From positions 62,001 to 126,000 of the forward strand of contig CAJOKJ010000017.1 of the NCBI GenBank assembly GCA_905235155.1: a stretch of 64,000 nucleotides of DNA. Direction: 5' to 3'. The notes beneath the pieces are model-generated. The model made no database searches. It worked only from the letters and a program-made list of their open reading frames with translations, and was not told where the DNA came from. Source of the stretch: Candidatus Gastranaerophilales bacterium. GTDB taxonomy: Bacteria > Cyanobacteriota > Vampirovibrionia > Gastranaerophilales > Gastranaerophilaceae. Positions 9,049 to 16,938 of this stretch are shown one piece after another. The translations under genes and the position numbers were made by a program. Numbering within the stretch: position 1 is the first letter of the stretch; each line of letters starts with the position of its first letter.

Positions 9049-9771
9049 ATGAGACAATTCAAAAAACAAGCAAGAGTAATTTTAATTGATGACAATTACG
9101 ATCATCTTGCAGGGGTAAGAGAACTTTTAAGTATGGAAAGCTCTTTTGATGTTGTTGCAGCAACAACAAGTGCAAATCAAGGTATTAATCTTGTTAAAAA
9201 GCATAAACCCGATGTTGTTTTGATGGATATGAATATGCCTGAAATGAATGGCTTACAAGCAATTCAAGAAATTGAAGAATTAGGATTAGATACAAAAATT
9301 TTAGCATTAAGTGCTTATGATGATGCAGATTTGATTTTCAGAGCAATGAAATTAGGAGCAAAAGGATACGTGTTAAAAACTATGGCATCTGCACAATTGA
9401 TTTATGCAATTGATGAAGTTGCAAACGGCAAAGTTTATATGCCTCCAATTTTAACAGCACGTTTCTTTGATTACTTCCAAAAATCATTCAAAGAAGAAAA
9501 AATTGCACAACAAAAAGCACAAGACTCAAATTACTTATCAGATTTGACACCAAGAGAAGAAGAAGTTTTAGACTTGTTGACTCAAGGTATTACATATAAA
9601 GGCGTTGCACAACAACTATTTATATCTGAAACAACAGTTAAAACTCACGTAAATAATATATTCCAAAAATTACAAGTAAGTGACAGAACTCAAGCGGTTT
9701 TATATGCTATAAATCACGGTTTTATGAGTAAACGTCAAGCAAGATCAGGTGCGTTAACAGCAACTGTATAA
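9049..9771 (+). CDS. NarL/FixJ-family response regulator
   Basis: DNA-binding response regulator of 240 residues. The receiver domain (about 8-130) has the acidic pair D14-D15, the phosphoacceptor D60 in VVLMDMNMP, and a conserved Lys in KGYVLKTM. The C-terminal LuxR-type helix-turn-helix is clear: LTPREEEVLDLLTQG, then VAQQLFISETTVKTHVNNIF. ATG 9049 is preferred to the in-frame TTG at 9037, because GGGGGAAC lies just before it. A histidine kinase and three flagellar rod genes follow on the same strand, so it may control that group. An intergenic hairpin separates it from the kinase. Confidence 0.93.
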   Translation: MRQFKKQARVILIDDNYDHLAGVRELLSMESSFDVVAATTSANQGINLVKKHKPDVVLMDMNMPEMNGLQAIQEIEELGLDTKILALSAYDDADLIFRAMKLGAKGYVLKTMASAQLIYAIDEVANGKVYMPPILTARFFDYFQKSFKEEKIAQQKAQDSNYLSDLTPREEEVLDLLTQGITYKGVAQQLFISETTVKTHVNNIFQKLQVSDRTQAVLYAINHGFMSKRQARSGALTATV

Positions 9772-9800
9772 CAGAACTCCTTTCAAATTTATATAAAGGC

Positions 9801-9832
9801 TGTCGTGTTATACAAAAATGTGTAACACGACA
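9801..9832 (+). promoter_or_regulatory. Stem-loop between response regulator and kinase genes
   Basis: A perfect 10-base stem TGTCGTGTTA / TAACACGACA around 12 bases, without a T-tract. It may be a weak terminator or an RNA-processing or stability element that sets different levels for regulator and kinase. Confidence 0.5.
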
Positions 9833-9862
9833 ACCATTACTTTAAGAAAATGTGTGTGAAAA

Positions 9863-11104
9863 ATGGCAAAATTTATAAAAGGCAAAAACAGATTAAAAGA
9901 TTTAATTTATATCCAAGAAAACAAACCTTGCAGTGAAAATGCAATTGACGGTATGGTTCGTTCAATGCTTGAACCTTTGTTTGAAAGTCCTGAAGAAAAA
10001 GGTGTTGTTTTATATAGATTTAACAATAATAATAAATATTCGGGTTTGTTAAGACGTCTGGGGTACACCGCAGTTGATGTTTATAATTTTTCTGAAGGTT
10101 CTAAAGATTTAAAAGAAGATATCTGGGATACAACAGAATTTTTATATGTATTAACAGGCAGATATGGTGCAAGTTTTGTTTATGACTTTCAAACCGAAGA
10201 TGTGGAACATTTTGCAGGCTATTATTTACTTTATAACTCTGTAAATTTGAGAGAATCTTTTGAAATTATCGAAGAAAATTGTACAAAAGATATATCTGCG
10301 TACAAAGAACAATACAAGCCTGATAGACGTGATAATTTATTGATGAACGAGTCTATCAGAAAAATAGTAGATTTAATGAGTGAAACAACTCAAGAAGTTA
10401 TGCTTGCTGATATTGAAAAAGATGCATTAACAAAAAGTGATGACCTTGCAAAACGTCTTGAATTTATTAATTCAAAATCAAGATATGTGGTTCACGAAAT
10501 AAGAAATCAACTCTCAATTTGTGAATTATATGCAAATATTATCGAAAAGCATTGCGAATTAAAAGATAATGTTGATTGTTCAAATGCCGTTGATTGTATT
10601 AAAACAGCAGTAAAAATAGCAAGCAGTGCATTAATGGATTTGAAATCTTTAGATAATAAAGATTTACAAGTATATAACGTAAAATCAATGGTAGAAAAAG
10701 CTGTATTATTGTCAAAAGTTTATGCAAATAACAAATCTATTGAATTTGTGACAAAATTTGATGACAAAAACAGTTCAATATTTGCCGATGAAGCAAAATT
10801 TTTGGCAGCCCTCGTAAATATTATTAAGAATGCAATAGAGGCGATTGAAGATAGTGGTAAAATAGAGGTTTCTACAAGTATAAAAGACGATTTTATCTCA
10901 ATAATTGTTTCAAATAACGGTTTGAAAATTCCTGAGGAAACACAACAAAAGATATTTACGGACGGATTTACAACAAAAACTACCGGCAGCGGAATTGGCT
11001 TGTATGTTTGCCGTCAGTCATTGGAAGAACAGTTTGCAAGATTAGAACTTTTAAAATCTGATGATAATTCAACAGATTTTGAAATTCTGGTAAGTATGGT
11101 ATAA
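9863..11104 (+). CDS. Cytoplasmic sensor histidine kinase
   Basis: A 413-residue HisKA/HATPase_c kinase without transmembrane segments. An unrecognised N-terminal input region (about 1-190) contains a possible adaptor-like fold. The H-box is VVHEIRNQLS with H211. The ATP-binding domain has the N-box NIIKNAIEAI, a NNGLKIP block and the G-rich GSGIGLYVCR. It follows the response regulator and ends 11 bases before flgB, so a two-component pair feeding into rod-gene expression is plausible. The input signal is unknown. Lack of a membrane anchor points to an intracellular cue or docking on the flagellar base. Confidence 0.9.
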   Translation: MAKFIKGKNRLKDLIYIQENKPCSENAIDGMVRSMLEPLFESPEEKGVVLYRFNNNNKYSGLLRRLGYTAVDVYNFSEGSKDLKEDIWDTTEFLYVLTGRYGASFVYDFQTEDVEHFAGYYLLYNSVNLRESFEIIEENCTKDISAYKEQYKPDRRDNLLMNESIRKIVDLMSETTQEVMLADIEKDALTKSDDLAKRLEFINSKSRYVVHEIRNQLSICELYANIIEKHCELKDNVDCSNAVDCIKTAVKIASSALMDLKSLDNKDLQVYNVKSMVEKAVLLSKVYANNKSIEFVTKFDDKNSSIFADEAKFLAALVNIIKNAIEAIEDSGKIEVSTSIKDDFISIIVSNNGLKIPEETQQKIFTDGFTTKTTGSGIGLYVCRQSLEEQFARLELLKSDDNSTDFEILVSMV

Positions 11105-11115
11105 GGATAATAAAA

Positions 11116-11613
11116 ATGGATATTTTATCGTCAAGAACATCGAATATAACACAACTTGCAATGGACGGGTTAATGGAACGTCAAAGAGCGATAGGTGCAA
11201 ATATCGCAAACGTTGAAACACCCGGATATCAGAGGAAAGAAGTTGCTTTTGAATCTCAACTTTCAGAAATCATTGAAAAAGAGGATTTAAAAAATTTTAT
11301 AAAAGGTCAAAATAGTATTAAGCCTAAACCTGTTACATATGATGATTTTATGCAAATGCAGGTAGACAGAGAATACAGACGTAATTTGACACCACAAGAA
11401 AAAAAATATTTGATATCAAATTCATACGGAAAATTTGAACCTCAAGTTATGGATGACGTATTCTCAGAAGGAACTCAAGACGGAAACAATGTGGAACTTG
11501 AACGTGAAATGATGGATTTGAATAAAAACGGTACAAAATTTATGGTTTTATCAAATTTAGAAAGAAAATATTTTAGCGGACTTGGAGAAGTGTTGCGTGA
11601 TGGTGCAAGATAA
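11116..11613 (+). CDS. flgB: Flagellar basal-body rod protein FlgB
   Basis: Proximal rod component, 165 residues. The N-terminal rod signature RQRAIGANIANVETPGYQRK is clear, and the C-terminal helix LEREMMDLNKNGTKFMVLSN matches the family. It is longer than the usual 130-140 residues because of a middle insertion (about 65-115). It is first in a tight flgB-flgC-fliE run, 11 bases after the histidine kinase. Confidence 0.95.
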   Translation: MDILSSRTSNITQLAMDGLMERQRAIGANIANVETPGYQRKEVAFESQLSEIIEKEDLKNFIKGQNSIKPKPVTYDDFMQMQVDREYRRNLTPQEKKYLISNSYGKFEPQVMDDVFSEGTQDGNNVELEREMMDLNKNGTKFMVLSNLERKYFSGLGEVLRDGAR

Positions 11614-11641
11614 TTAAAATAAAGATTGGGTGGGAAAATAA

Positions 11642-12148
11642 ATGAGTTTAAATACATTTGATATTGCGGCATCAGGTATGACTGCACAAAGAATAAAAAT
11701 GGATACGGTTGCAAGTAATATTGCGAACGTAAATACAACACGTAATCCTGACGGAACAAAGGGTGTTTACGTAAAAAAATACGTAAATTTCAGAGCAATC
11801 TACGAAGATGAACTTTCAAGAGGTGCAAGAAATTTTGCATCAAATGCAACTGATGCAAAATTTAATCCTATGAACGGTAATTTTACTATAAATACCGGTA
11901 TTGCATTAAATCAGGGCTTGATTTCAAATGGTGTGAGAGTTGAATCAATACAGGAAACTGAAGAACCTACAAAATTAGTGTATGACCCAAATCATCCTGA
12001 CGCAGATGCAGACGGTTATGTTGAATTGCCAAATGTAAATGTCGTTGAAGAAATGGTTGATATGGTTTCTGCATCAAAGGCTTACGAAGCAAATTCTGTT
12101 GTTGCGGAAAACGTTAAGACAATGATTCAATCAGCATTAAATATTTAA
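11642..12148 (+). CDS. flgC: Flagellar basal-body rod protein FlgC
   Basis: Rod protein of 168 residues. The N-terminus SLNTFDIAASGMTAQRIKMD is followed by VASNIANVNTTRNPDG. The C-terminus has the hallmark VNVVEEMVDMVSASKAYEAN. It is slightly longer than usual because of a central insertion. The gene has a GGGTGGG ribosome site and lies 28 bases after flgB. In family models FlgC stacks on FlgB above FliE. Confidence 0.96.
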   Translation: MSLNTFDIAASGMTAQRIKMDTVASNIANVNTTRNPDGTKGVYVKKYVNFRAIYEDELSRGARNFASNATDAKFNPMNGNFTINTGIALNQGLISNGVRVESIQETEEPTKLVYDPNHPDADADGYVELPNVNVVEEMVDMVSASKAYEANSVVAENVKTMIQSALNI

Positions 12149-12169
12149 TAAAAAAGGGGTATGTAAAAT

Positions 12170-12598
12170 ATGGATTTTAATACAATAAGCAGTATGAATA
12201 GTTTTCAAACTCAATTTAATCCTATTAAAAACTATAATAATTATCTAAAGGGTAATGCTTCATTACAAGTTAATAATAATTTTCAAAATGATTTTGAAAG
12301 AATGCTTCAAAATTCAATAAAGGCAGAAGAAGAAGCTTCAAAAAGAGTTTATAATCCTGATACTGCTGCTGGTTTAATGAATAATATAGAACGTGCATTC
12401 AGTAACGGTTTGAACGATGTAAACGATAAAAGACTTGAATTAGATGCAATGCAAGAGGCTTTTGCAAGAGGTGAGGACGTAAGTATTCATGATTTGATGA
12501 TTGCAAGTGAAAAATCAATGTTAAGTATGCAAATGGCAATGCAAATCAGAAATAAAATGATTTCAGCATATACTGATTTGAAAAATATGAGTATATAA
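12170..12598 (+). CDS. fliE: Flagellar hook-basal body protein FliE
   Basis: FliE joins the MS ring to the rod. The family signature is in the C-terminal half: SIHDLMIASEKSMLSMQMAM, then QIRNKMISAYTDLKNMSI. At 142 residues it is longer than the typical 100-110, owing to an Asn-rich N-terminal extension. It lies 21 bases after flgC with a good ribosome site. No other flagellar genes follow in this window. Confidence 0.93.
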   Translation: MDFNTISSMNSFQTQFNPIKNYNNYLKGNASLQVNNNFQNDFERMLQNSIKAEEEASKRVYNPDTAAGLMNNIERAFSNGLNDVNDKRLELDAMQEAFARGEDVSIHDLMIASEKSMLSMQMAMQIRNKMISAYTDLKNMSI

Positions 12599-12603
12599 AA
12601 TTT

Positions 12604-12614
12604 TATGTTAAAAT
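12604..12614 (+). promoter_or_regulatory. Extended -10 element before rimO (recurring motif)
   Basis: TATGTTAAAAT, 20 bases before the rimO start. The same 11-mer occurs before the thioesterase gene (52136-52146) and aroA (56791-56801). It is probably a housekeeping extended -10 box. Confidence 0.45.
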
Positions 12615-12634
12615 AATCTCAAAAAGAGGTATTT

Positions 12635-13938
12635 ATGACAAAAATTGCGTTGGTAAATCACGGCTGTGCAAAAAATTTGGTTGATGCGGAGTTAATGCTT
12701 GGTATTCTTGCAGATAAAGGTTATGATATAACCTTAGATGAAGCTGATGCTGAAATTGTCATAGTCAATACTTGTTCTTTTATTCACGATGCTGAAAAAG
12801 AATCTGTCGATACTATTTTAGAACTTGTAAATTCAGGTAAAAAAGTTGTTGTAACTGGCTGCCTTCCTCAGAAACATAAAGAAGAATTAAAAGAGGCAAT
12901 ACCGGAAGTTGTAGCAATGCTTGGTACAACTGATTTTACGCAAATTGCAGAAGTTGTTGATAACTTGATAAAAAGTGATTTTAAATATGTTAAGGATATT
13001 TCTGAAATTCCTTCTTATTGTTATCCAGAAAGTGTTAATCGTCAACAAATTACGGTAGGCTCAAGTTCATATATAAAAATTGCCGACGGCTGTAATTATA
13101 ATTGCGGATATTGTATTATTCCAAAGTTAAGAGGAAAATGCCATTCAAGAAAAATAGAGGATATTGTTAAAGAAGCACGTCAACTTGCTGATAAAGGTGT
13201 TTCTGAAGTGGTTTTAATTGCTCAAGATACAACCAGTTATGGTATTGATTTATATAGGAAAAACTCTTTACCAAAATTACTGGAAGAATTAAATAAGATA
13301 GAAAATATTTCTTGGATTAGAATAATGTACGCTTATCCGACAAATGTGGATGATGAATTATTAGACAAAATTGCAACGCTGGATAAGGTTGTAAAATATA
13401 TTGATTTGCCACTTCAACATTCAAATATTGAAGTTTTAAAATCAATGTGCAGACCTGCATTTGATTATAAAGAATTAATTAATAAAATAAGAAATAAAGT
13501 TCCAAATATTGCAATAAGAACAGCATTTATTGTTGGTTATCCGGGAGAAACAGAAGAACAATTTGAGGATTTATATAAATTTGTCGAAGATGTAAAATTT
13601 GATAAAATGGGTGTTTTTGAGTACTCGAAAGAAAAAGGTACGATTTCTTATACGATGAAAAATCAAATTCCGGTCAAAACGAAAAAAGCAAGATATAAAA
13701 AATTAATGGAACTTCAACAAAAAATTTCTGCGGAAAATAACAAAAAGTATGTAGGTAAAGTTTTACCTTGTATTATAGAAGGTGTGACGGATGATGGTTT
13801 TGTTATTGCTCGTTCAATGCACCTGAAATTGACGGTATGGTTTATATAAAGACAGATAAACAATTAGTTCCCGGTGATATTGAGAATATTAAAATAACAT
13901 CTTCAACCGAATACGATTTGTACGGAGAAATTATCTGA
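12635..13938 (+). CDS. rimO: Ribosomal protein S12 methylthiotransferase RimO (apparent frameshift near the end)
   Basis: Radical-SAM methylthiotransferase acting on Asp of ribosomal protein S12. The N-terminal domain has NHGCAKNLVDAE, VNTCSFI and VTGCLPQ, which supply the first cluster's cysteines. The radical-SAM triad is CNYNCGYCIIP. The uninterrupted frame ends at 13849 after RSMHLKLTVWFI. The expected TRAM-domain end (APEIDGMVYIKTDKQLVPGD ... EYDLYGEII) is found in another frame up to TGA 13936-13938. One missing base in cgttcaatgcacc (13811-13820) explains it. In an otherwise intact enzyme this may be a sequencing error. Confidence 0.9.
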
Positions 13939-13966
13939 AAATAGCGTAGCCACATGTTTTTAAGAT

Positions 13967-13990
13967 AATTGTAACAAAAGTGTTACAATT
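13967..13990 (+). promoter_or_regulatory. Perfect 10-bp inverted repeat after rimO
   Basis: AATTGTAACA, 4 bases, TGTTACAATT, starting 29 bases after the rimO stop. No T-tract follows. It is either a weak terminator or an operator for the gene at 14129. Confidence 0.5.
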
Positions 13991-14065
13991 CTAAAAGTCC
14001 TGTTCTATATGGGTTTAAAGCCTTTGTTAATCATGTTTTTGCGATAATAGGCAATTATTTTTAAT

Positions 14066-14098
14066 AAAAATACTTTATTTAAGTACGAGAGATATTAT
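14066..14098 (+). promoter_or_regulatory. Shared upstream element with TACTT-N5-AAGTA inverted repeat (copy 1)
   Basis: The 24-base word at 14066-14089 recurs at 24741-24764 with one difference (T versus A in the centre). Both copies contain TACTT, 5 bases, AAGTA, then CGAG, and are followed by a TATTAT box. It lies 40 bases before the start at 14129 and is a candidate promoter/operator for a co-regulated gene set. Confidence 0.55.
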
Positions 14099-14128
14099 CA
14101 TACTTTATTGAGAAGAGGACGATTAAAA

Positions 14129-15058
14129 ATGACAGCAGATTTCGCATCAAATTTGAATATGATGATGGCACTGGATAGCTTTACAAACGGTGCATATAAA
14201 TATCAATATCCGACAATAAACGGTCAATCATTTATGGATAATTCCGTATTTGCGATGAATATGCCTGCGGCATTTCAGCAAGGTGTAGCGGTAGCAAATG
14301 CCTTGAATGCAACAAATTATTTCCCTTCAGGTACAGATGTATTTAACGCTTCGTTATCAACACCTGCTTGGTTGCAAAATGTAGGTAACAACTTTGCTAT
14401 GCCAAAGTTTGATTTTACAAATTTGTTTACATATAATCCTTTTGCAAGTTCTCAAACAAATCCGGCAAATCCAAATAATCCTGCTGCTTCAACAGGTGTA
14501 TCCGATTTAGTTAGAGAATTAAATGAACGTGGTATTTCTTCAACAGGTGATGAAGAAAAAGATAAAAAAGCTTTGAAACTTGCAAAAGCAAAAGAGGCTA
14601 ATTTAAAAGCAGAAGCGGCAAGTATTGCAGAAGATTTGTATGATGCAATGAAAGGTGCAGGTACAAAAAATGATAAATTAGTAGCAGCTGTTAATAGAAT
14701 TACAAAAGACAATGTAATGGCAGTTATTGAAGCATGGAATTCTGATTTTGCAGACGGTATGGATGGCGAATCTTTGATTGAGTCAATTCAAGGTGAACAT
14801 CATACAGGCTGGTTCGGACACCAACAAGAAGATTTAGAAAATCATATAAAAGAAGCGTTGTATGAAAAAGCAAAAGAAGTAGGTTTATCAAGTGAAGGTC
14901 ATGCGTTTAGAGCAAAAGTAAATTCAGAACATAGTGCATGGTTTACATCTGACGAAACTGTAAGAACAGCTTTTGATAATATTATAAGTAATATTTCGTC
15001 AAAAGAAACGGAAGTAAAAGAAGAAAATAAACAAAAAGCAATAAAAGGTAATAAATAA
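14129..15058 (+). CDS. Protein with C-terminal annexin-like repeat (paralogue 1)
   Basis: A 309-residue protein of unknown function. ATG 14129 is chosen over an in-frame TTG at 14108 because AGAAGAGG lies before it. There is no classical signal peptide. Residues 1-125 are Asn/Phe/Ala-rich and include KFDFTNLFTYNPF. Residues about 165-240 look like one annexin repeat: LYDAMKGAGTKNDKL, five predicted helices, and E218 exactly 39 residues after the Thr of MKGAGT (174-179), the spacing of a type II calcium site. A conserved tail (RAKVNSEHSAWFTSDETVR) follows. The next gene shares the whole C-terminal part. A role in calcium or membrane binding is inference. Confidence 0.75.
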   Translation: MTADFASNLNMMMALDSFTNGAYKYQYPTINGQSFMDNSVFAMNMPAAFQQGVAVANALNATNYFPSGTDVFNASLSTPAWLQNVGNNFAMPKFDFTNLFTYNPFASSQTNPANPNNPAASTGVSDLVRELNERGISSTGDEEKDKKALKLAKAKEANLKAEAASIAEDLYDAMKGAGTKNDKLVAAVNRITKDNVMAVIEAWNSDFADGMDGESLIESIQGEHHTGWFGHQQEDLENHIKEALYEKAKEVGLSSEGHAFRAKVNSEHSAWFTSDETVRTAFDNIISNISSKETEVKEENKQKAIKGNK

Positions 15059-15099
15059 TAAAAGTATAGTATAATAGGGTCAATAAAGGAGAACTAAAA

Positions 15100-16383
15100 A
15101 TGAGTGGCGATTTAACGAGTGCAGCAAGAGGTTTAGGGTTTACGGGTACCTTACCGAAAGGTGCTACTGATATTCAAAAAGACGGTAATGGACATTATAA
15201 AGTTACTGTTGGTAATGAAGTAAAGATTTTTAATGCAGATGGTACGCCTGCAAATGATAATTCACTTGCTAGTGCTGCTCAAGATAATAGTAGAAGTAGT
15301 AGTGGAAGTAACAGTGGAAGTAGAACAGAATCTCAACCACAATCTCAACCACAATTACAATCACAATCACAATCGCAACCACAATTACAATCACAATCAC
15401 AATCACAATCGCAACAGTCAAGTCAAAATCGACCACAAGGCAGTGGCATGGGTGAAAGTGTATTTAATGGTTCATTTAGTGGTGGCTTTACCATTGACCC
15501 TGCTGCTATGGGTAATGCAGCAATGAACACCGATGCAATTTTACAGTTTGGCTCAGAAATCCCGTTTGGGCTGGGTGGTCAGTTTAGTCAAGCTGCATTG
15601 GCTCAAAATATTATGGATTATGTAGGTGCAGCGTCATTTAATTTTGATTTTTCAAATTATATGGCTGCTTCATCACCTCAATCCGATCAATCTGTATCCC
15701 AAAATCCAAGTGTAGCAGGTGGTGATACGCAGGTAACAGATTCGGACGGTAATACAAAAACTGTTGCCCAACTTGCAGAAGACGGTGGATACAAAAAAAC
15801 AGCAACAGACGGTGTTTACCAAAAAAACGGCAAATATTATAAATATAATGTAGATAAAAAAGAATTTGAAAAAGTTGCTGAAGCAGAAGCAAAAAAAGCA
15901 AAAGAGGCAGATGATAAAAAAGCAGCCGATGCCGCAAAAGAAGCAAGTGATAAAGAAATTGACGCAGAAGCGGCAAGTATTGCAGAAGATTTGTATGATG
16001 CAATGAAAGGTGCAGGTACAAAAAATGACAAATTGCAGCAAACAATTGAAAGAATTAACAAAGACAATGTAATGGCTGTAATGAAGGCTTGGGACGAAAA
16101 CTTTGCAGACGGTATGGACGGAGAAACCTTACTTGAGTCAATTCAAGGTGAACATCATACAGGCTGGTTTGGAAATGCTCAAGAAAAACAAGAAAAATTA
16201 ATATTAGATGCTTTAGTTGGCAGAGCTGAGGAATTGGGTCTGATAAATGAAGCACATGCTGCAAGAGCAAAAGTAAATTCCGAACATAGTGCTTGGTTTA
16301 CGTCAGACGATACAGTAAGAGCAGCTATTGAAAATTTATATGCAAAAATTAAAGCAAAAGAGGCTGAACAAGCAGGTTCTTAG
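15100..16383 (+). CDS. Protein with Gln/Ser repeat linker and annexin-like repeat (paralogue 2)
   Basis: A 427-residue protein sharing its last ~135 residues with the upstream gene. Order: a short N-terminal globular segment (KDGNGHYKVTVGNEVKIF), a Ser/Gln simple repeat (about 78-110), a Gly/Ala-rich region with SFNFDFSNYM, a GYKKTATDGVYQKNGKYYKY unit also found in the next gene, a Lys/Ala-rich helix, then the annexin-like repeat. MKGAGT is at 302-307 and E346 sits 39 residues after the Thr. The start has AAAGGAG 8 bases upstream. TATAAT at 15070-15075 suggests its own promoter as well as read-through. Function unknown. Confidence 0.75.
   Translation: MSGDLTSAARGLGFTGTLPKGATDIQKDGNGHYKVTVGNEVKIFNADGTPANDNSLASAAQDNSRSSSGSNSGSRTESQPQSQPQLQSQSQSQPQLQSQSQSQSQQSSQNRPQGSGMGESVFNGSFSGGFTIDPAAMGNAAMNTDAILQFGSEIPFGLGGQFSQAALAQNIMDYVGAASFNFDFSNYMAASSPQSDQSVSQNPSVAGGDTQVTDSDGNTKTVAQLAEDGGYKKTATDGVYQKNGKYYKYNVDKKEFEKVAEAEAKKAKEADDKKAADAAKEASDKEIDAEAASIAEDLYDAMKGAGTKNDKLQQTIERINKDNVMAVMKAWDENFADGMDGETLLESIQGEHHTGWFGNAQEKQEKLILDALVGRAEELGLINEAHAARAKVNSEHSAWFTSDDTVRAAIENLYAKIKAKEAEQAGS
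15331..15425 (+). repeat. In-frame CAATCN-type tandem repeat in coding sequence
   Basis: Degenerate 6-base units coding Ser-Gln, Pro-Gln and Leu-Gln pairs. A near-identical 30-base super-unit occurs twice (from about 15349 and 15379). Unit length keeps the frame, so copy number can change linker length without breaking the protein. Confidence 0.85.
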
Positions 16384-16402
16384 TAAATAATTTTTATAAG
16401 CA

Positions 16403-16431
16403 GAGAACGGTTTATATATAAACCGTTCTTT
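16403..16431. terminator. Terminator between convergent genes
   Basis: GAACGGTTTA / TAAACCGTTC stem around a TATA loop, followed by TTTG on the plus strand. It lies between the 15100 gene and the small minus-strand gene. Confidence 0.8.
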
Positions 16432-16500
16432 GTTGTGCAATATTTATTTTATATTTTATGTGTCGAAACCACTCTTATAAAGCTTTTGTAAATTTTTATT

Positions 16501-16719
16501 TTAGTGTGCTCTTCTTGTTGTTGTATTTTCGAAAATATCTCTTGCACTGCTCATTGCAAGAGTTTTTAGCGAACAAATCCCATGAACTTTATCTACAACT
16601 CCAAGACTTGCAAGTCTGTTTAAAAGGAGTTCGTTTAAGTCGTCAGGATTAATAAATAACGCACAGGTTTTATCACAAATATTTTGATTAAACGGACATT
16701 TTTTTAAATTTTCATCCAT
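16501..16719 (-). CDS. Small cysteine-containing hypothetical protein
   Basis: A 72-residue protein on the opposite strand from its neighbours. The N-terminus MDENLKKCPFNQNICDKTC has three cysteines in a CPF-x4-C-x3-C pattern, followed by a helical LNELLLNRLASLGV segment and a later Cys. It could bind a metal or be a small redox protein. I do not recognise a family. GGAG precedes the ATG (GGAGTACGCTAC) at usable spacing. Confidence 0.6.
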   Translation of the reverse strand: MDENLKKCPFNQNICDKTCALFINPDDLNELLLNRLASLGVVDKVHGICSLKTLAMSSARDIFENTTTRRAH

Positions 16720-16861
16720 GTAGCGTACTCCTTAATTTAGTGAAATGTAATACAATGTACCTACATGATAATCAAAATTTTATCAAAAAACAAAATGTAA
16801 ATAAATGTTAAAAAACTTCGAAAACCTTAAAAATACATGCAATTTCGGGGTGAATAATGTT

Positions 16862-16890
16862 TTTACATGATTGTAGACGTATAGTAAAAT
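16862..16890 (+). promoter_or_regulatory. Vegetative promoter of the 16939 gene
   Basis: TTTACA (16862-16867), exactly 17 bases, TAAAAT (16885-16890). The ATG is 48 bases further, with AAAGGAG. The rest of the 219-base gap 16720-16938 shows no gene. Confidence 0.6.
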
Positions 16891-16938
16891 AGCGTCGAAA
16901 CTTAAACATGTACACAAAAAGTACAAAAGGAGTCGCTT

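Noticed and set aside
9037-9049. TTG start for the response regulator
   Set aside because: It overlaps the GGGGG ribosome site; ATG 9049 fits better.
12635-13849. rimO ending at 13849 as a naturally short protein
   Set aside because: The expected TRAM-domain sequence follows at once in another frame, so the shorter end is a frameshift artefact.
14016-14047. Possible sigma-28 promoter (TAAAG ... TGCGATAA) before the annexin-like gene
   Set aside because: Spacing between TAAA and the -10 is 20 bases, outside the 14-16 seen for the other two sites, and CCGA is not conserved.
15233-15526. Asn/His-rich plus-strand frame inside the 15100 gene
   Set aside because: It is the Ser/Gln repeat read in another frame; no start signal.
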